A DNA stretch of 64,000 nucleotides from Tetrahymena elliotti 4EA (Eukaryota > Ciliophora > Oligohymenophorea > Hymenostomatida > Tetrahymenidae), in contig JH720299.1 in NCBI GenBank assembly GCA_000231825.2, positions 944,972 to 1,008,971 on the forward strand, given 5' to 3'. This document shows, one piece after another, positions 11,370 through 22,781 of this stretch. The translations under genes and the position numbers were made by a program. Position 1 is the stretch's first letter; every line of letters starts with the position of its first letter. The notes under the pieces are model-generated. The model searched no databases, was not told the DNA's origin, and worked only from the letters and a program-made list of their open reading frames with translations.

Positions 11370-13172
11370 TCAGTCTTCAGTTTTATGACTTATTAAGTTA
11401 TCTGAAGCTTAATTTATTTTTAAATTATTTTAATTGTCTTCTATTTGTAATAAAGAGTTTTAAATATTTTTTATTTCACTTATTTCGTCTTACAAGGGCT
11501 TGTTTTAAGTTTCAGGGAGATAGAATCCAAATATTATTCCAAAACTTCCTATTATTCCAAAAGATACTAGAGGAGAGATTCCTAATTATTTACTCCAGCT
11601 AACAGCAAAGGAAGAGAGAATGCTTCCCGATATTCCAGTTCCTCTAATGAAACCTAAACCTAAGCTTCTTACTGAAGTAGGATATAATTCAGGAAAGTAA
11701 GCACTGATAACAACAAAGTAAGAATTAATTGAAATTCTTGATAAAAAATAAAGAATGATTTGAACATATTTTTAATAGCAGTTACTACTCTTGCAAGAGT
11801 CAGGGATTGGAAAGGCAATAAATAGAAAACAAAATATACTACTTAATATCTAAAAGAATAAAGCTGAAGGTTTTCTTTTGAAAATGTTTAATACTTTAAC
11901 TAAGAATAAATAACACAATAATTCAGCAGAAAATCCAAAAGTAGCATTAATGAAAATGTTAAAACCAAAATCAGATACAGAATATTATGTTCCATAATTA
12001 ACGAATATCATTAAAAATTTTTAAATAGAGCAAGCAGTAGTAACCCATCTAGTTGATTTGAATCTAAAAAGAGTGAAATAAGAATACACTTCTTTCTTTT
12101 TTGCTAGTGAATATTTATGAAAATCAATTTATTCCTTACTTAGATTCAAAGGAGTTTTATTTTTAGAGTTTCTAGCCCCAATTTAATTTAAACAACTTAC
12201 AACTTTATCTTTATCCTTATTCAGATAAAATCTTGGACTNNNNNNNNNNNNNNNNNNNNNNNNNNNNNNNNNNNNNNNNNNNNNNNNNNNNNNNNNNNNN
12301 NNNNNNNNNNNNNNNNNNNNNNNNNNNNNNNNNNNNNNNTTAGAGTTTCTAGCCCCAATTTAATTTAAACAACTTACAACTTTATCTTTATCCTTATTCA
12401 GATAAAATCTTGGACTTTCAATTAGGTAAAATACAGTAAACCATAAAGAGAATAATGGAATGAATAGCCAATATCTAATTAATATTTTCCAATTATTATC
12501 AAATAAATAGCCAAGTAAATTAATAACACCTTCACTTATGGTTTAGCCCATAATAAGATATCCAGTAGTTACCTTTCTAAATATGCCTGTTGATTATTCA
12601 CTTAAAACAATAAAGCCTAAAGTACTAACAGGATAGATTCCAAATCCACCAAAAAACTAACCAATGAAAACCATAGCTATATTTTAAGAAAAAGCTAAGA
12701 TTGCTACTCCTAAAACACTAAATGCCCAAGATATCATCATTGGTAGTTTTCTTCCTTTTAAATCGCTCAAAAAGCTAAAAGAGAATGTACCAAAAAATGC
12801 ACCAATAAAAACGAAGCTAAGACTAAGATTCTTGAGGCTCTATCTGTCACAATAAAGTTCAAACTCCAATGTTAAAGTCTTGTTGCTGTCACTTGATATT
12901 TAATAGTCACCTTATTTACATGCGTCTTCTTATTTACAAGTAGATCCATCTTTACAAATAAAGATAGGATCTTAAAAAAAATATGGACCACCAACAAATA
13001 CAAAAGATCCAACTACTCCTTACATAAGCAATATCAAGAATACTAGATATTGATATCTCCCCCTAGGATTAATATATTCTAAACATTAGTCCATATCTAG
13101 ATTCTCATCTAAAGTTTTTTTTTCTAAATCAGAAGAATCTTCCCCTTAATCATATTTGTTAGCTTAACTCAT
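11370..13172 (-). CDS. MFS transporter, organic cation/sugar carrier type, copy 1
   Basis: An intronless minus-strand gene. After removing a probably false 177-base insertion (one 77-base duplicate plus 100 N around 12163-12339) it reads 541 residues, the same length as copy 2. After a 40-residue cytosolic N terminus come a first membrane segment, an extracellular loop with paired cysteines (FICKDGSTCKQEDACKQGDY), the MFS loop motif FLSDLKGRKLPM (about 134-145), IESPRFYL near mid-protein, and PELYPTSVRSLGLGF near residue 430, a hallmark of SLC22/sugar-porter carriers. The large first loop favours the SLC22 organic cation/anion group. The substrate cannot be read from sequence. It is a tandem duplicate of the next gene. 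Confidence 0.85.
12240..12339. other. assembly gap (100 N), probably false
   Basis: Exactly 100 N lie between two identical 77-base stretches (12163-12239 and 12340-12416). The paralogue at 15315-15391 has this stretch once. The two contigs very likely overlap here and no sequence is missing. Confidence 0.9.
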
Positions 13173-13689
13173 CTTCTTCTGAAATTTATTAATATTTGAG
13201 TAATAAAAAACATTCAAATATTTTTTACTTTACAGAAATAAATTAATCAATGTTGCGATTTTGTAAAAGAATATCCTTATTTTTGTTACTTCTAATATAC
13301 TTCTATTATCAATTTTTATCCACTTAATCACTTCAAAGTGTAAGAGTATCTTAAAATTTCCTACACATTTATGAAACTCATGTCAAACTAAAATAAAAAT
13401 TTATCTAAATTTATCATTTTTCCTTTTATTCTTTCATTCATTCTGTTTGCTGAAAATAAAAATCATTAAATTTTTTTAATTAAACATTTTTACAAAATTA
13501 AAATATTTTTTAAAAACTTTTTTTAAACCTAAAATCTGATTGTTAAAAATAAACCCTTTTCCTTGTATAATTAGGAATCCCAAAAATGCAAAAAATTAAT
13601 TTAAATATTCAATTCATTTATTTTAAGTAAAGAAACCAACTTTGAAAAATCAAAGAATGAATCAAAAACATAAAAAATTAATTTATTTA

Positions 13690-14364
13690 TGAAGGTATAC
13701 CAACAATCAAATAAAGAACAAGAAATGAATTTATAAAATAATATCCTTATACTATGTGTGCTATACAATAACCAAATGCTTCTAATACATGAACTTAAAG
13801 TTTACCCAATTAAAATTAAACCACTCTCAATAAATGAATAATGAATATTATATTTAATGTAAAAATGAAAAAGCAATCATATAATATAACAGTGAAAGAA
13901 TACAATTTATTATTTATAACTTCAAAGCAGAGGATAAAGGCTTATGATTAATAAATATAACAATTTATAGAATCACAAGAATACTTCTTACCTTAAATCG
14001 AAACATTTACATAAAGATTATAGTATTCATATATAACAAACTAGCTTAAATTGAAAATTAATTGTAAGTATATCATAATCTTTTACTATCTAAACTGATT
14101 ATTCATCTGATTAATATTTATGAAAAAATAGACATATCAGAGCAAAGAATACCAAGTTTAACTAACAAGACAAAGTAGATGATTATAAAGAAAGACAGTA
14201 GCTCAAAAATCAAATTTGTAACTCAGACTCAAATAGGGCAAAAATCATACACATTGTTCTCTTTGCCCAAAGAAAGCTACTATGGCTATTAATTATTTTT
14301 TATCTTAACCCATTTATTACTTAACACATTTATGAATATTATTAATAGGGTTTATTGTATTTGA
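13690..14364 (+). CDS. possible small two-exon gene
   Basis: Between the two transporters, on the opposite strand, an open frame from ATG 13841 to 14063 (reading SYNITVKEYNLLFITSKQR) can splice at T|GTAAGTATAT to 14132 after AAAAAATAG. It then continues with TNKTKQMIIKKDSSSKIKF and SLPKESYYGYQLF to TGA 14362-14364, 151 residues in all. Another ATG at 13690 opens a frame that stops just before 13841, one base out of register, so the gene may be longer and frameshifted. The ratio of charged to polar residues looks coding, but no domain is recognised. Confidence 0.35.
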
Positions 14365-14518
14365 TAAAAAAATTTTTTTAGAAATTAAAAAAAATTATGA
14401 GGATCAACCTTAGCAATCATTTTTAATAACAAAATGATGAGTAATCATTTATATAAAGTAATAAACAAATAAATAAGATGAATGATATAAATTATAGTTC
14501 AAAAAAATTTTTTAAGAT

Positions 14519-16144
14519 TCAGTCATCAGTTGAATTGCTTAAACAGATATCAGAAGTTTAATTTATTATTAAATTTCTTTAATTATCATCGAATTCTGAT
14601 AAAGAGTTTTGGCTATTTTTTATTTCACTTATTTCATCTTGCAAAGGCGTGTTTTAAGTTTCAGGGAGACAGAATCCAAACATTACTCCAAAGCTTCCTA
14701 TAACTCCAAAAGATACAAGTGGAGAGATTCCTAATTATTTGCTCCAGCTGATTGCAAAAGAAGAAAGAATACTTCCAGAAATTCCTATTCCTCTAGCGAA
14801 ACCTAAACCTAAGCTTCTTACGGAAGTAGGATATAATTCAGGGAAATAAGCACTTATAACAACAAAGAAGGAATTTATAGATATTCTTGCTAAAAAGTAG
14901 AGAATAATTTGAACATATTTTTGATAGCAGTTACTACTTTTGCATGAATCAGGGATTGGAAAAGCAATAAATAGAAAACAAAATATACAACTTAATATTG
15001 AAAAAAATAAGGATGAAGGTTTTCTTTTGAAAATGTTTAAAACTTTGACCAAGAATAAATAACACAATAATTCAGCTGAGAATCCAATAGTAGCATTAAT
15101 GAAAATGTTAAAACCAAAATCAGAAACAGAGAATTATATTCCATACATTACGAATATCATTAAAAATCTTTAAAAAGAGCAAACAATAGTTATCCATCTA
15201 GTTGATTTAAATCTAAAAAGTGTGAAATATGAGTACTTTTATTTCATTTGAGCAAGAGAATATTTATGAAAATCAATTTATTCTTTACGTAACTTCAAAG
15301 GAGTTTTATTTTTAGAGTTTCTAGCCCCAATTTAATTTAAACAACTTACAACTTTATCTTTATCCTTATTCAGATAAAATCTTGGACTTTCAATTAGGTA
15401 AAATACTGTAAACCATAGAGTGAATAATGGAATGAAAAACCAATATCTAATTAATATTATCCAATTATCATCAAATAAATAGCCAAGCAAATTTATAATA
15501 CCTTCACTGAAAGTTTGACCTATAATTAGATATCCTGTAGCTACCTTTCTAAATTTGCCAGTTGATTATTCACTTAAAACAATAAAGCCTAAAGTGTTAA
15601 CAGGATAAATTCCAAATCCACCAAAAAACTAACCAATGAAAACCATAGCTATATTTTAAGAAAAAGCTAAGATTGCTACTCCCAAAACACTAAATGCCCA
15701 AGCCATTACCATAGGTAATTTTCTTCCTTTTAAATCACTCAAGTAACTAAAAAAGAATGAGCCAAAAAATGCGCCAATAAAAACAAAACTAAGACTAAGA
15801 TTCTTGAGACTCTATCTGTCACAATAAAGCTCAAACTCCAATGTTAAAGTCTTGTTGCTATCACCTGATATTTAAAAGTCACCTTGTTTGCATGCTTCTT
15901 CTTATTCACAAGTTGAGCCATCTTTGCAAATAAAGATGGGATCTTAAAAAAAATAAGGTCCACCAACAAATACAAAAGAACCAAATACTCCTTACAGAAG
16001 TAATATCAAAAATAGTATGTATTAATATCTTCCCCTAGGATTAATATATTCTAAACATTAATCCATATCTAGATTTTCATCTAAAGTCTTTTATTCTAAA
16101 TCGGAACAGTCTTCTGCTTTATAATATTTGTTAGCTTATCTCAT
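14519..16144 (-). CDS. MFS transporter, organic cation/sugar carrier type, copy 2
   Basis: An intronless gene of 541 residues, closely similar to copy 1 throughout. It shares the Cys-bearing first loop (FICKDGSTCEQEEACKQGDF), the MFS motif YLSDLKGRKLPM, IESPRFYLNKDKDK and PELYPTSVRSLGLGF. About twelve hydrophobic segments are expected. The ends differ most: the N terminus reads MRQANKYYKAEDC and the C terminus ends NSTDD. The uninterrupted frame shows it is likely functional. Same strand and tandem placement with copy 1 point to local gene duplication, and the near-identical stretch around 15300-15400 may be what confused assembly of copy 1. Confidence 0.9.
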
Positions 16145-17563
16145 CTTCTTCTAAAATCAATATTTAAGTTATTAAAGACATTCAATTACTTTTTTACCTT
16201 TAAAAAAATCTTTTAATTGGTTTTCGGACTTTTTTAATAAAAGAATATTGTTACACCTAAAAAGCTTATATTAACAATTTTTTTCCACTAAATTACTTCA
16301 AATTGTAAGAATAACTTTAAGAGATGTATACATTCCCAAGACTTTTCTTAATATTTGAAATTAAAAATTAATCAAAATTTAACCATTCTAATATATCATT
16401 TTTCCTTTGTTTTATTTTGTTAGTTCAGAAGAAAAATCATTTTAAAAGCAAGTTTTTTAATAAAATTTTGACACTAAGATAAAATATTTTAGAAAAAACC
16501 AGCTTTTTAATCTTAAAAAATTATATATAAAATAGCTATCTTCTTTTTATTGAATAACAATTCTTTTAATTTGCAAAAAAAATACAAAAATTAATTTCCA
16601 TATTTATACATAAATTATTTTATTTTGAATACCTAACTTCTAATTACAAGAATATCTTTGAATTTCATACTCATTATCAAACTAATCTTGAAAAAATAAA
16701 TATATTTATCATTCTTCTTATCTTTCATTTGGTTTGGTTTTACCAATACAAATAATTAAAAAAAATAGTAAGCTCTTTCAATCAAACAAAATTTACTTTT
16801 AACTTGAAGTGCTAATTTTTTCAAGTAAATTTTTTTTTAATTGGTATCAAATAACTAATTTGGTAATAAATATTATAAAAGAAAAAGAAATATAAATGAA
16901 ACGAAATCAATCAAATAATTAATTTAGTTATAAATCTAATAAAAGAAAAAAAAATATAAATCAAACGAAATTTACTTTTAACATTAAATATTTATTTTTT
17001 AAAATCAAATTTATTTTAATCTTAAAAAAGAAAAATAAATATTTTTTTAAAATGATTGAAATTTATTAATTCCTAAATATGCAACTTGCTTGATGTTTTA
17101 ACTTTTTAAATTGATCTTTTTGCTTTTCTCATTTTTGTTATTTATTAACTTTTAAGAAGATAAAAAATTTTTAGGTTTTTAAGATTAATTTGCTTGATGT
17201 TTATCAAAAGATAATTGGATTATTTATTTATCTAAAAAAAATATTTAATCAAAATTATAAATATTAATTTTTTAAGAATAATAAGATTAATAGTAGAATA
17301 TTTTTTATCATGATTAGTTTGGTTTAAAAATGTGTTTTTATTAGAGATAATCATAAACCTATATTTGAAAAACACAGATAATTTACTAGGTAGAATTTAA
17401 AGTAATTTTGTTTTGAAAATAAATAGATAATATAAATAAAATGAAAATAGGATGGAGGGAGGGTTAAGTTATTTTAATAAATTGATCAAACATATAATTT
17501 AAAAATAGAGATTATAAAGAGCTTTTAATAATATTTTGAAAAGAGGTTAATTATGATAAAGGC
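16145..17563. other. AT-rich intergenic DNA with a short tandem duplication
   Basis: No gene is visible. Two ~65-base copies lie side by side at about 16848-16912 and 16913-16975 (shared words TATAAAAGAAAAA and AATATAAAT). A G-rich word, GGATGGAGGGAGGGTTA, at 17450-17466 is unusual in this AT-rich DNA and recurs elsewhere in the window. Confidence 0.5.
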
Positions 17564-20500
17564 TCAGTTTAAGATTCCCTTATCTTTAAGGAAACCTAAA
17601 ACGAACTTTGAGAAGAAAGCAGCTATTTCTTCGTTAGCACATCTAGTACCAAGACTGAGGACTCTAGATGTAGTATTTAAATCGAATTCCATATAAACAA
17701 CATTAGCAGTTGATTACTTTTTTAATAGTTGATAGATAAATTAAATTTTGTTGATATTTAAATTAATTTTACATGCTTAGCATATAGATAAAATTTAAGT
17801 GTATCATCTTCTTCACCTTATGCAGCACTGTAGATTCTATACTATTTAAATAAATCTTCGACATAATTTTCTGTTAAGAAGACTCCAGGATTTACTAATC
17901 TGGTAGTGGTTGCACTAATATATTAATAAAATCAATTGATATTATTATTTTCAATATTTATAAATATAAAATTTACCCTTCATTTAGACTATTCCAAGCA
18001 GGTTCATAATCATCAGGATCAACACTGAAGTTGAGAACTAAATCATTAGCTTCAAGGCCAGATAATTTGGGAGCTCCAAATCCATCATCCATATCTAATA
18101 AATTTAATGGAGTTGAATTACCTGCTGCCTAAGCTTATGGGATTTAATTGCTAGATGAGACATGAGTTTATTCTTCCTGTTTTTATATAGAGAATAAATT
18201 AACTTCACTCAAAAAAAAATAAATAATATTATTACAGCCATATCAATCAAATCAGCTGTGTTCTATTTTTGAGCAACAGGAGCTTCTTAAACAGCTTATG
18301 GGGTGGGAGCGCTAGAAGCTTCTTCATTTTATTTTTCTTCTTCTAATTTTTCATCAGCAGCTTCTTTGTTTCTAATAATTAAAATGAAAACAATTTAATT
18401 CTACCGTAATGAAAACAAACAAAAGCAAAGTAAATACCTTTGTAAAGCAAAGTAAGAGAAAGGCTTAATGAATTTATCTTAAGATTTTTTGAAAATGACA
18501 GCAAGAGTGTTGAAATCGAAGTTGGTTTATTCTTCTGATTCTTCTTTTTCTTCACAATACTTATCAACTGAGTTAGAGTGTTCATTTAACATAATTTACT
18601 TAAATCCTTCAATATCATCTTGCATAGCTCTATAGAAAAATGCAGCTCTATCTTTTAAATCAATACTTTCATCTTTACCCAAGAAAGATTAGAAAGCCTA
18701 TCCCAAAGTTTATCTCATCTCATCAGGAGTTCTCAAGAAAATCTTGATACAAGTAACCAAGTACTAAATAAATTAAACATAATTCAGAAAAAAAGAACAG
18801 AAAAATAAATAATTACAGTTTGCTTGACATCAATATGTTCTGATTATTCATTAGAAATAAAGTTCATTAAATGATAAGGAGCATCATTAATCTAGTTGCT
18901 GAATTCACCAAGAATCCATAAAAGAGCACACTTTTTTTGATAAATTTTTTTCAAGATAAACTTAAAATTTCAAATATTTTACCTTGGATTCTGTTTCAGT
19001 GGCAAAGTCAAAGCATTCAGGAATACATTCAACAATCTCCTTGAAAACTTAAGGATACTTTCTCAAAATTTCTAAATTTTTTTTAAATAAAAAATTGTTA
19101 TAAAAATATTTCCAATCAATATTCTTATTTATTTAAATCATTTTTGAATATTGCTTCAATGCCTTTCAAATATATTTTTAAATGAAAAACTAATAATTTA
19201 AGAAAATTATTTATTTTGTTATTATTATTGAAGATCACTTAGTCCATCAAAGAACAAATTTTCATTCACTAGTTTTAGTTTTTTGTAGCTTAAGGAAATT
19301 TAATATTTTAAACCAATATAAATATTTATTTATTCATTTTTTTAATATTTTGGAAATTCCTTTTAAAATTAAAAATCTTCAATTTATATGATAATTTTTA
19401 CTATTTTAAAATCTATTTTGCTTTTCCTTAAATTTTTAATTGCTTATTTCTAGTTGATTAGCTAATAAATTCAAAACTTTTATATATTTTATTTCTATTC
19501 TAAAATGTTGTTTTTAATTTATTTTGATAAATGATTGATAAATTACATTAGAAGGCAACAAGTGTGTTGTTAGTGATGTAGTCTTACTTCGTATTGATAA
19601 AGTTTGAAAGTTATTTAATGATGGGAGTAGCCATTTCTTGGAGTCTGCAAGCAATTTTACCAAGAGTACGAATGGATTCTTTGGCTAATTCAGAGTCAAC
19701 ATCAGTAACATATTCACCCAATTCATTCATAATATCACCAATATTAATTTCGTTAGCCAAATTAGAAATAATATTCAATTTCATGAATTTAATATATGTA
19801 GGTTCATCAGCCTTGCAATAGAATTACTTAAAATCATCTTAGAAGAAGCTAGCTCCACCCCTTAAAATAATTAAAATAAAAACATATTCCAAATAATCTA
19901 TAAAAAAATAAAATAATATTTTTACTTAGATGTAATTAAATTAATATGACAAAGAACAGGATAAGTAATTTCAAATGATCCAGTTGTTTCTGTTGAAGAC
20001 ATTAAAGTAATCAAAGGAGCTTTTTATAAAAATCAATGAATGATTATTTTATTTACAAATTTAGTAAATTTATTTACTTTTAACTCTCTTGAAAACTGAA
20101 TTATATATCTTTGAATTGTTTTGAGTGAAGTTCATAAATACTTTAATTGTACCTAAGACTACAGAAATGCAAGATTACTTAAGTCTTTCATCTAAAAGAT
20201 TCTTTTTTTAAAATAAATTGATATTGAAAAGTTTGCTTTGAACAAATTTGTTATTTTTACCATAATGTCATACATTTCTTCTTCGTTGATGGGTGTGTAT
20301 TTAGCAACAAGTTATAAGACAATTGTTTATCCCCAATTGTTGAAGTTTTTCAAGTTGTTCAACAAGTGAATAACCATTTAACGATAAGTTTTGATACCAC
20401 CTTCATCAGCTAAAATTTCATTAAGAGCACAGATAGCATTTTACATAACCAAAGCATCAGGATCCTTAATCATTTTGTATAAAGTATCTATGATTTCTTT

Positions 20501-21678
20501 ATCTTTAATTTAGCAAAAAAATAAATTGTTTTATCTCATTTATTTATAAATGTAAAAGCTACTCAATCAATAACAAAATACTGATTAAGCGCTTAAAAAA
20601 CAATTTTAATAATTAATTTTAAATGCAAATATTCTAAGAGCTATTTCAGAACAAGTCAAATGATTTCTATTTTGCTATTTTTGGTTCATATTTCTTTGCT
20701 AAATAAAAGTTTAATTGGAAAAATTATTACTTTTGATGGCTTCAGGATTCATATAAAAGACCTTAACACAACCCATAATGGCAGTTTTTCTGACATAAGG
20801 ATCAATATCTTAAAGGGCCTTGTTAATTGCTGGGATAAGATATTCAAATGAACCTGAAAAACGCAAACTGCAAAGAGATCTAAGAGCAAGACCTTTAACC
20901 TTAGGATCTTTGTTATCACAATCCTTGATAAAAGTATTAATAGCCATCAATGCTGTATCGGGATTTTACTCTGCATAATTTGTCAAGTAAAGATAAATCA
21001 TTTTCTTTTGTACTACATCAGCTGTCTAAGAAACAATGACCATTTAATCAAATAATTTGGACACATCAATACCTTTTCAAATATAAATTTTTATTTATTT
21101 AACTCGGTTTTTCATTCACTATTTTGATTTCAATCAATGAATCGATCATCAATTAGTAATTTTTTTTGATTTTAGATTATTTCAACTCATTCTCATTTTT
21201 ATTTGAAATATATCTAATTGAATAATTGAAGGATATCATTTTGAAAAATATTAATTGGGTTTGATTGACAAATAACAGTATTGTTTTTATTACCTAAAGT
21301 CATATATGCAATAACTTTCTTAACTAGATCTCTTTTCTTCTTTTCATCTCTATCAAACATGTGCTTTTTAAGAATTCTATTTTAATTATAAAATGTTTTT
21401 AAAGATTGCCACAAACAGATGCAATTATATCTCTCAAATTTGAATTAAACAAAACTTAAGAAATGCTATCTGTTTTAAATAATTTACTCTCTCAATTCGT
21501 CAACTTCTCCTCTTTTGGGTTGATCGAAGTATTATTGAGATTTTTAATTTGATTTAGACCCACCAACCTGGTTAGGACCATTCTTGGAGCTTGCTGCATT
21601 TTTACTATTTGCAGCTGAAGATGAAGATGATGATGAAGAAGATTAACTTTGCTTGCTAGAATAAACAACCCCTTGCAT
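17564..21678 (-). CDS. beta-adaptin, most like AP-4 complex beta subunit
   Basis: Fourteen exons encode about 865 residues. A Ser-rich N terminus (about 60 residues) precedes GEVDELRE. The armadillo-like trunk then follows: KKKRDLVKKVIAYMTLG, MIYLYLTNYAEQNPDTALMA, GLALRSLCSLRFSGSFEYL, DIDPYVRKTAIMG, YTPINEEEMYDIM, AKESIRTLGKIACRLQE, ILRKYPQVF and CALLWILGEFSNQI. A Pro/Ala/Gln-rich hinge leads to a C-terminal ear-like domain ending FLKDKGILN. LCSLR, ESIR.GKIA and the trunk spacing resemble AP-4 beta more than AP-1/2 beta, judged from memory. Beta-adaptins form heterotetrameric coats that sort cargo at the trans-Golgi/endosome. The hinge contains LLDMD, which fits a clathrin box. All introns tested keep frame. 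Confidence 0.88.
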
Positions 21679-22781
21679 ATTTTTTATTTTAACTTTATGA
21701 ATTTATTTATTTAACTTTTTCCTTTTTCTTTGCACTAAGAAAGACTTGATTAATGCTAAGCTAAATTGATTTAATGTTTGATTAATAATTTATTTATATG
21801 ATTCTAACAAACAACAATTGATTTATGGATTTATTTATTTATTTATTTTATTTATATTTACGCTTCCTTCTTTTTACTATGTATTATTTCCATGATATCA
21901 AAATCTCACTTTCCCTTTTATTATTTCTTTATTTCTTTGCTTGCTTGCTTGCTTTTTTTGCTTGTCTGTCTGCCCTCATAAATATATCATTACTAATTGA
22001 TTTTTGTTAGGACTTTGATTATCCATCAAAACACATATCTAATGAATAATTATGTATCACAAACCTTTGTTTTACAATAATCATGATTGATTGATACGTC
22101 CAAGTCAGTGTTAATAAATTAAAAATAAATAAAAAATCTTTCATCAGTATATTTATTTTACTAGATAATTTCAAAATTCTTTAATAAATTATTAAAAATT
22201 AATTAATACCGATGATTAAATAATTAAAATTGATGAGAAATATCTTTTCACTTTATTTAATTATCATTTGATAATTTTTCTTTTTCATCCTGATTATACA
22301 AAATTTAAATCACCCTTTCTTCAAAAAATTTCAAAACATTTTTATCTATCAGACGGCAGCAGAAAAACAAATATCTTCTTAAATCAATTAGTTAATTACT
22401 CATTATGTATTTATTTCTGATAATTTATTTAGTTTTTTTTTATTTGAAAAAAGTTATTATTATTAAAATAATTTTAATTATTTATCCACAAAATTATGAA
22501 TACATCATTTATTTTTAGATTTTTCACTGTTGAATTTGATAAATTCGAAATTAAAACTCAAAGCCAAAGAAGAATTAGATAATGATTCTTTCAAAATGAG
22601 ATCTCCCCATTAAATATTTTATTCAATTTAATAAATTAAATAATAAGTGGTTACTTCTCATCTTTTGATTTAGCAATTCCATTTTTAGAATAACACATAT
22701 ATTTATATATATATTGTTATTGATTTTCATTAAAATTTAAGGCAATTTCAATTAAATTGTTTTCTAAAATAATCATTTAAA
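21679..22781. other. intergenic DNA with simple repeats
   Basis: It contains a (TTTA)n run near 21830-21860 and a CTTG/CTGT-type run near 21938-21972 (CTTTGCTTGCTTGCTTGC). It separates the divergent adaptin and LRR genes, so promoters for both are expected here by position. No coding signal was seen. Confidence 0.5.

Noticed and set aside
12163..12416. A true 77-base tandem duplication around the gap
   Set aside because: The exact 100-N gap and perfect identity of the flanks fit overlapping contigs better, and the paralogue has only one copy.
18379..18585. Minus open frame in the adaptin region
   Set aside because: It is the wrong frame over a trunk exon; the adaptin frame reads through with TAA/TAG as Gln.
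19594..20851. Plus-strand open frames opposite adaptin exons
   Set aside because: Antisense shadows of conserved beta-adaptin exons.
21825..22010. Open frame MDLFIYLFYLYLRFLL...
   Set aside because: It is translated simple repeats (TTTA and CTTG runs) without coding character.
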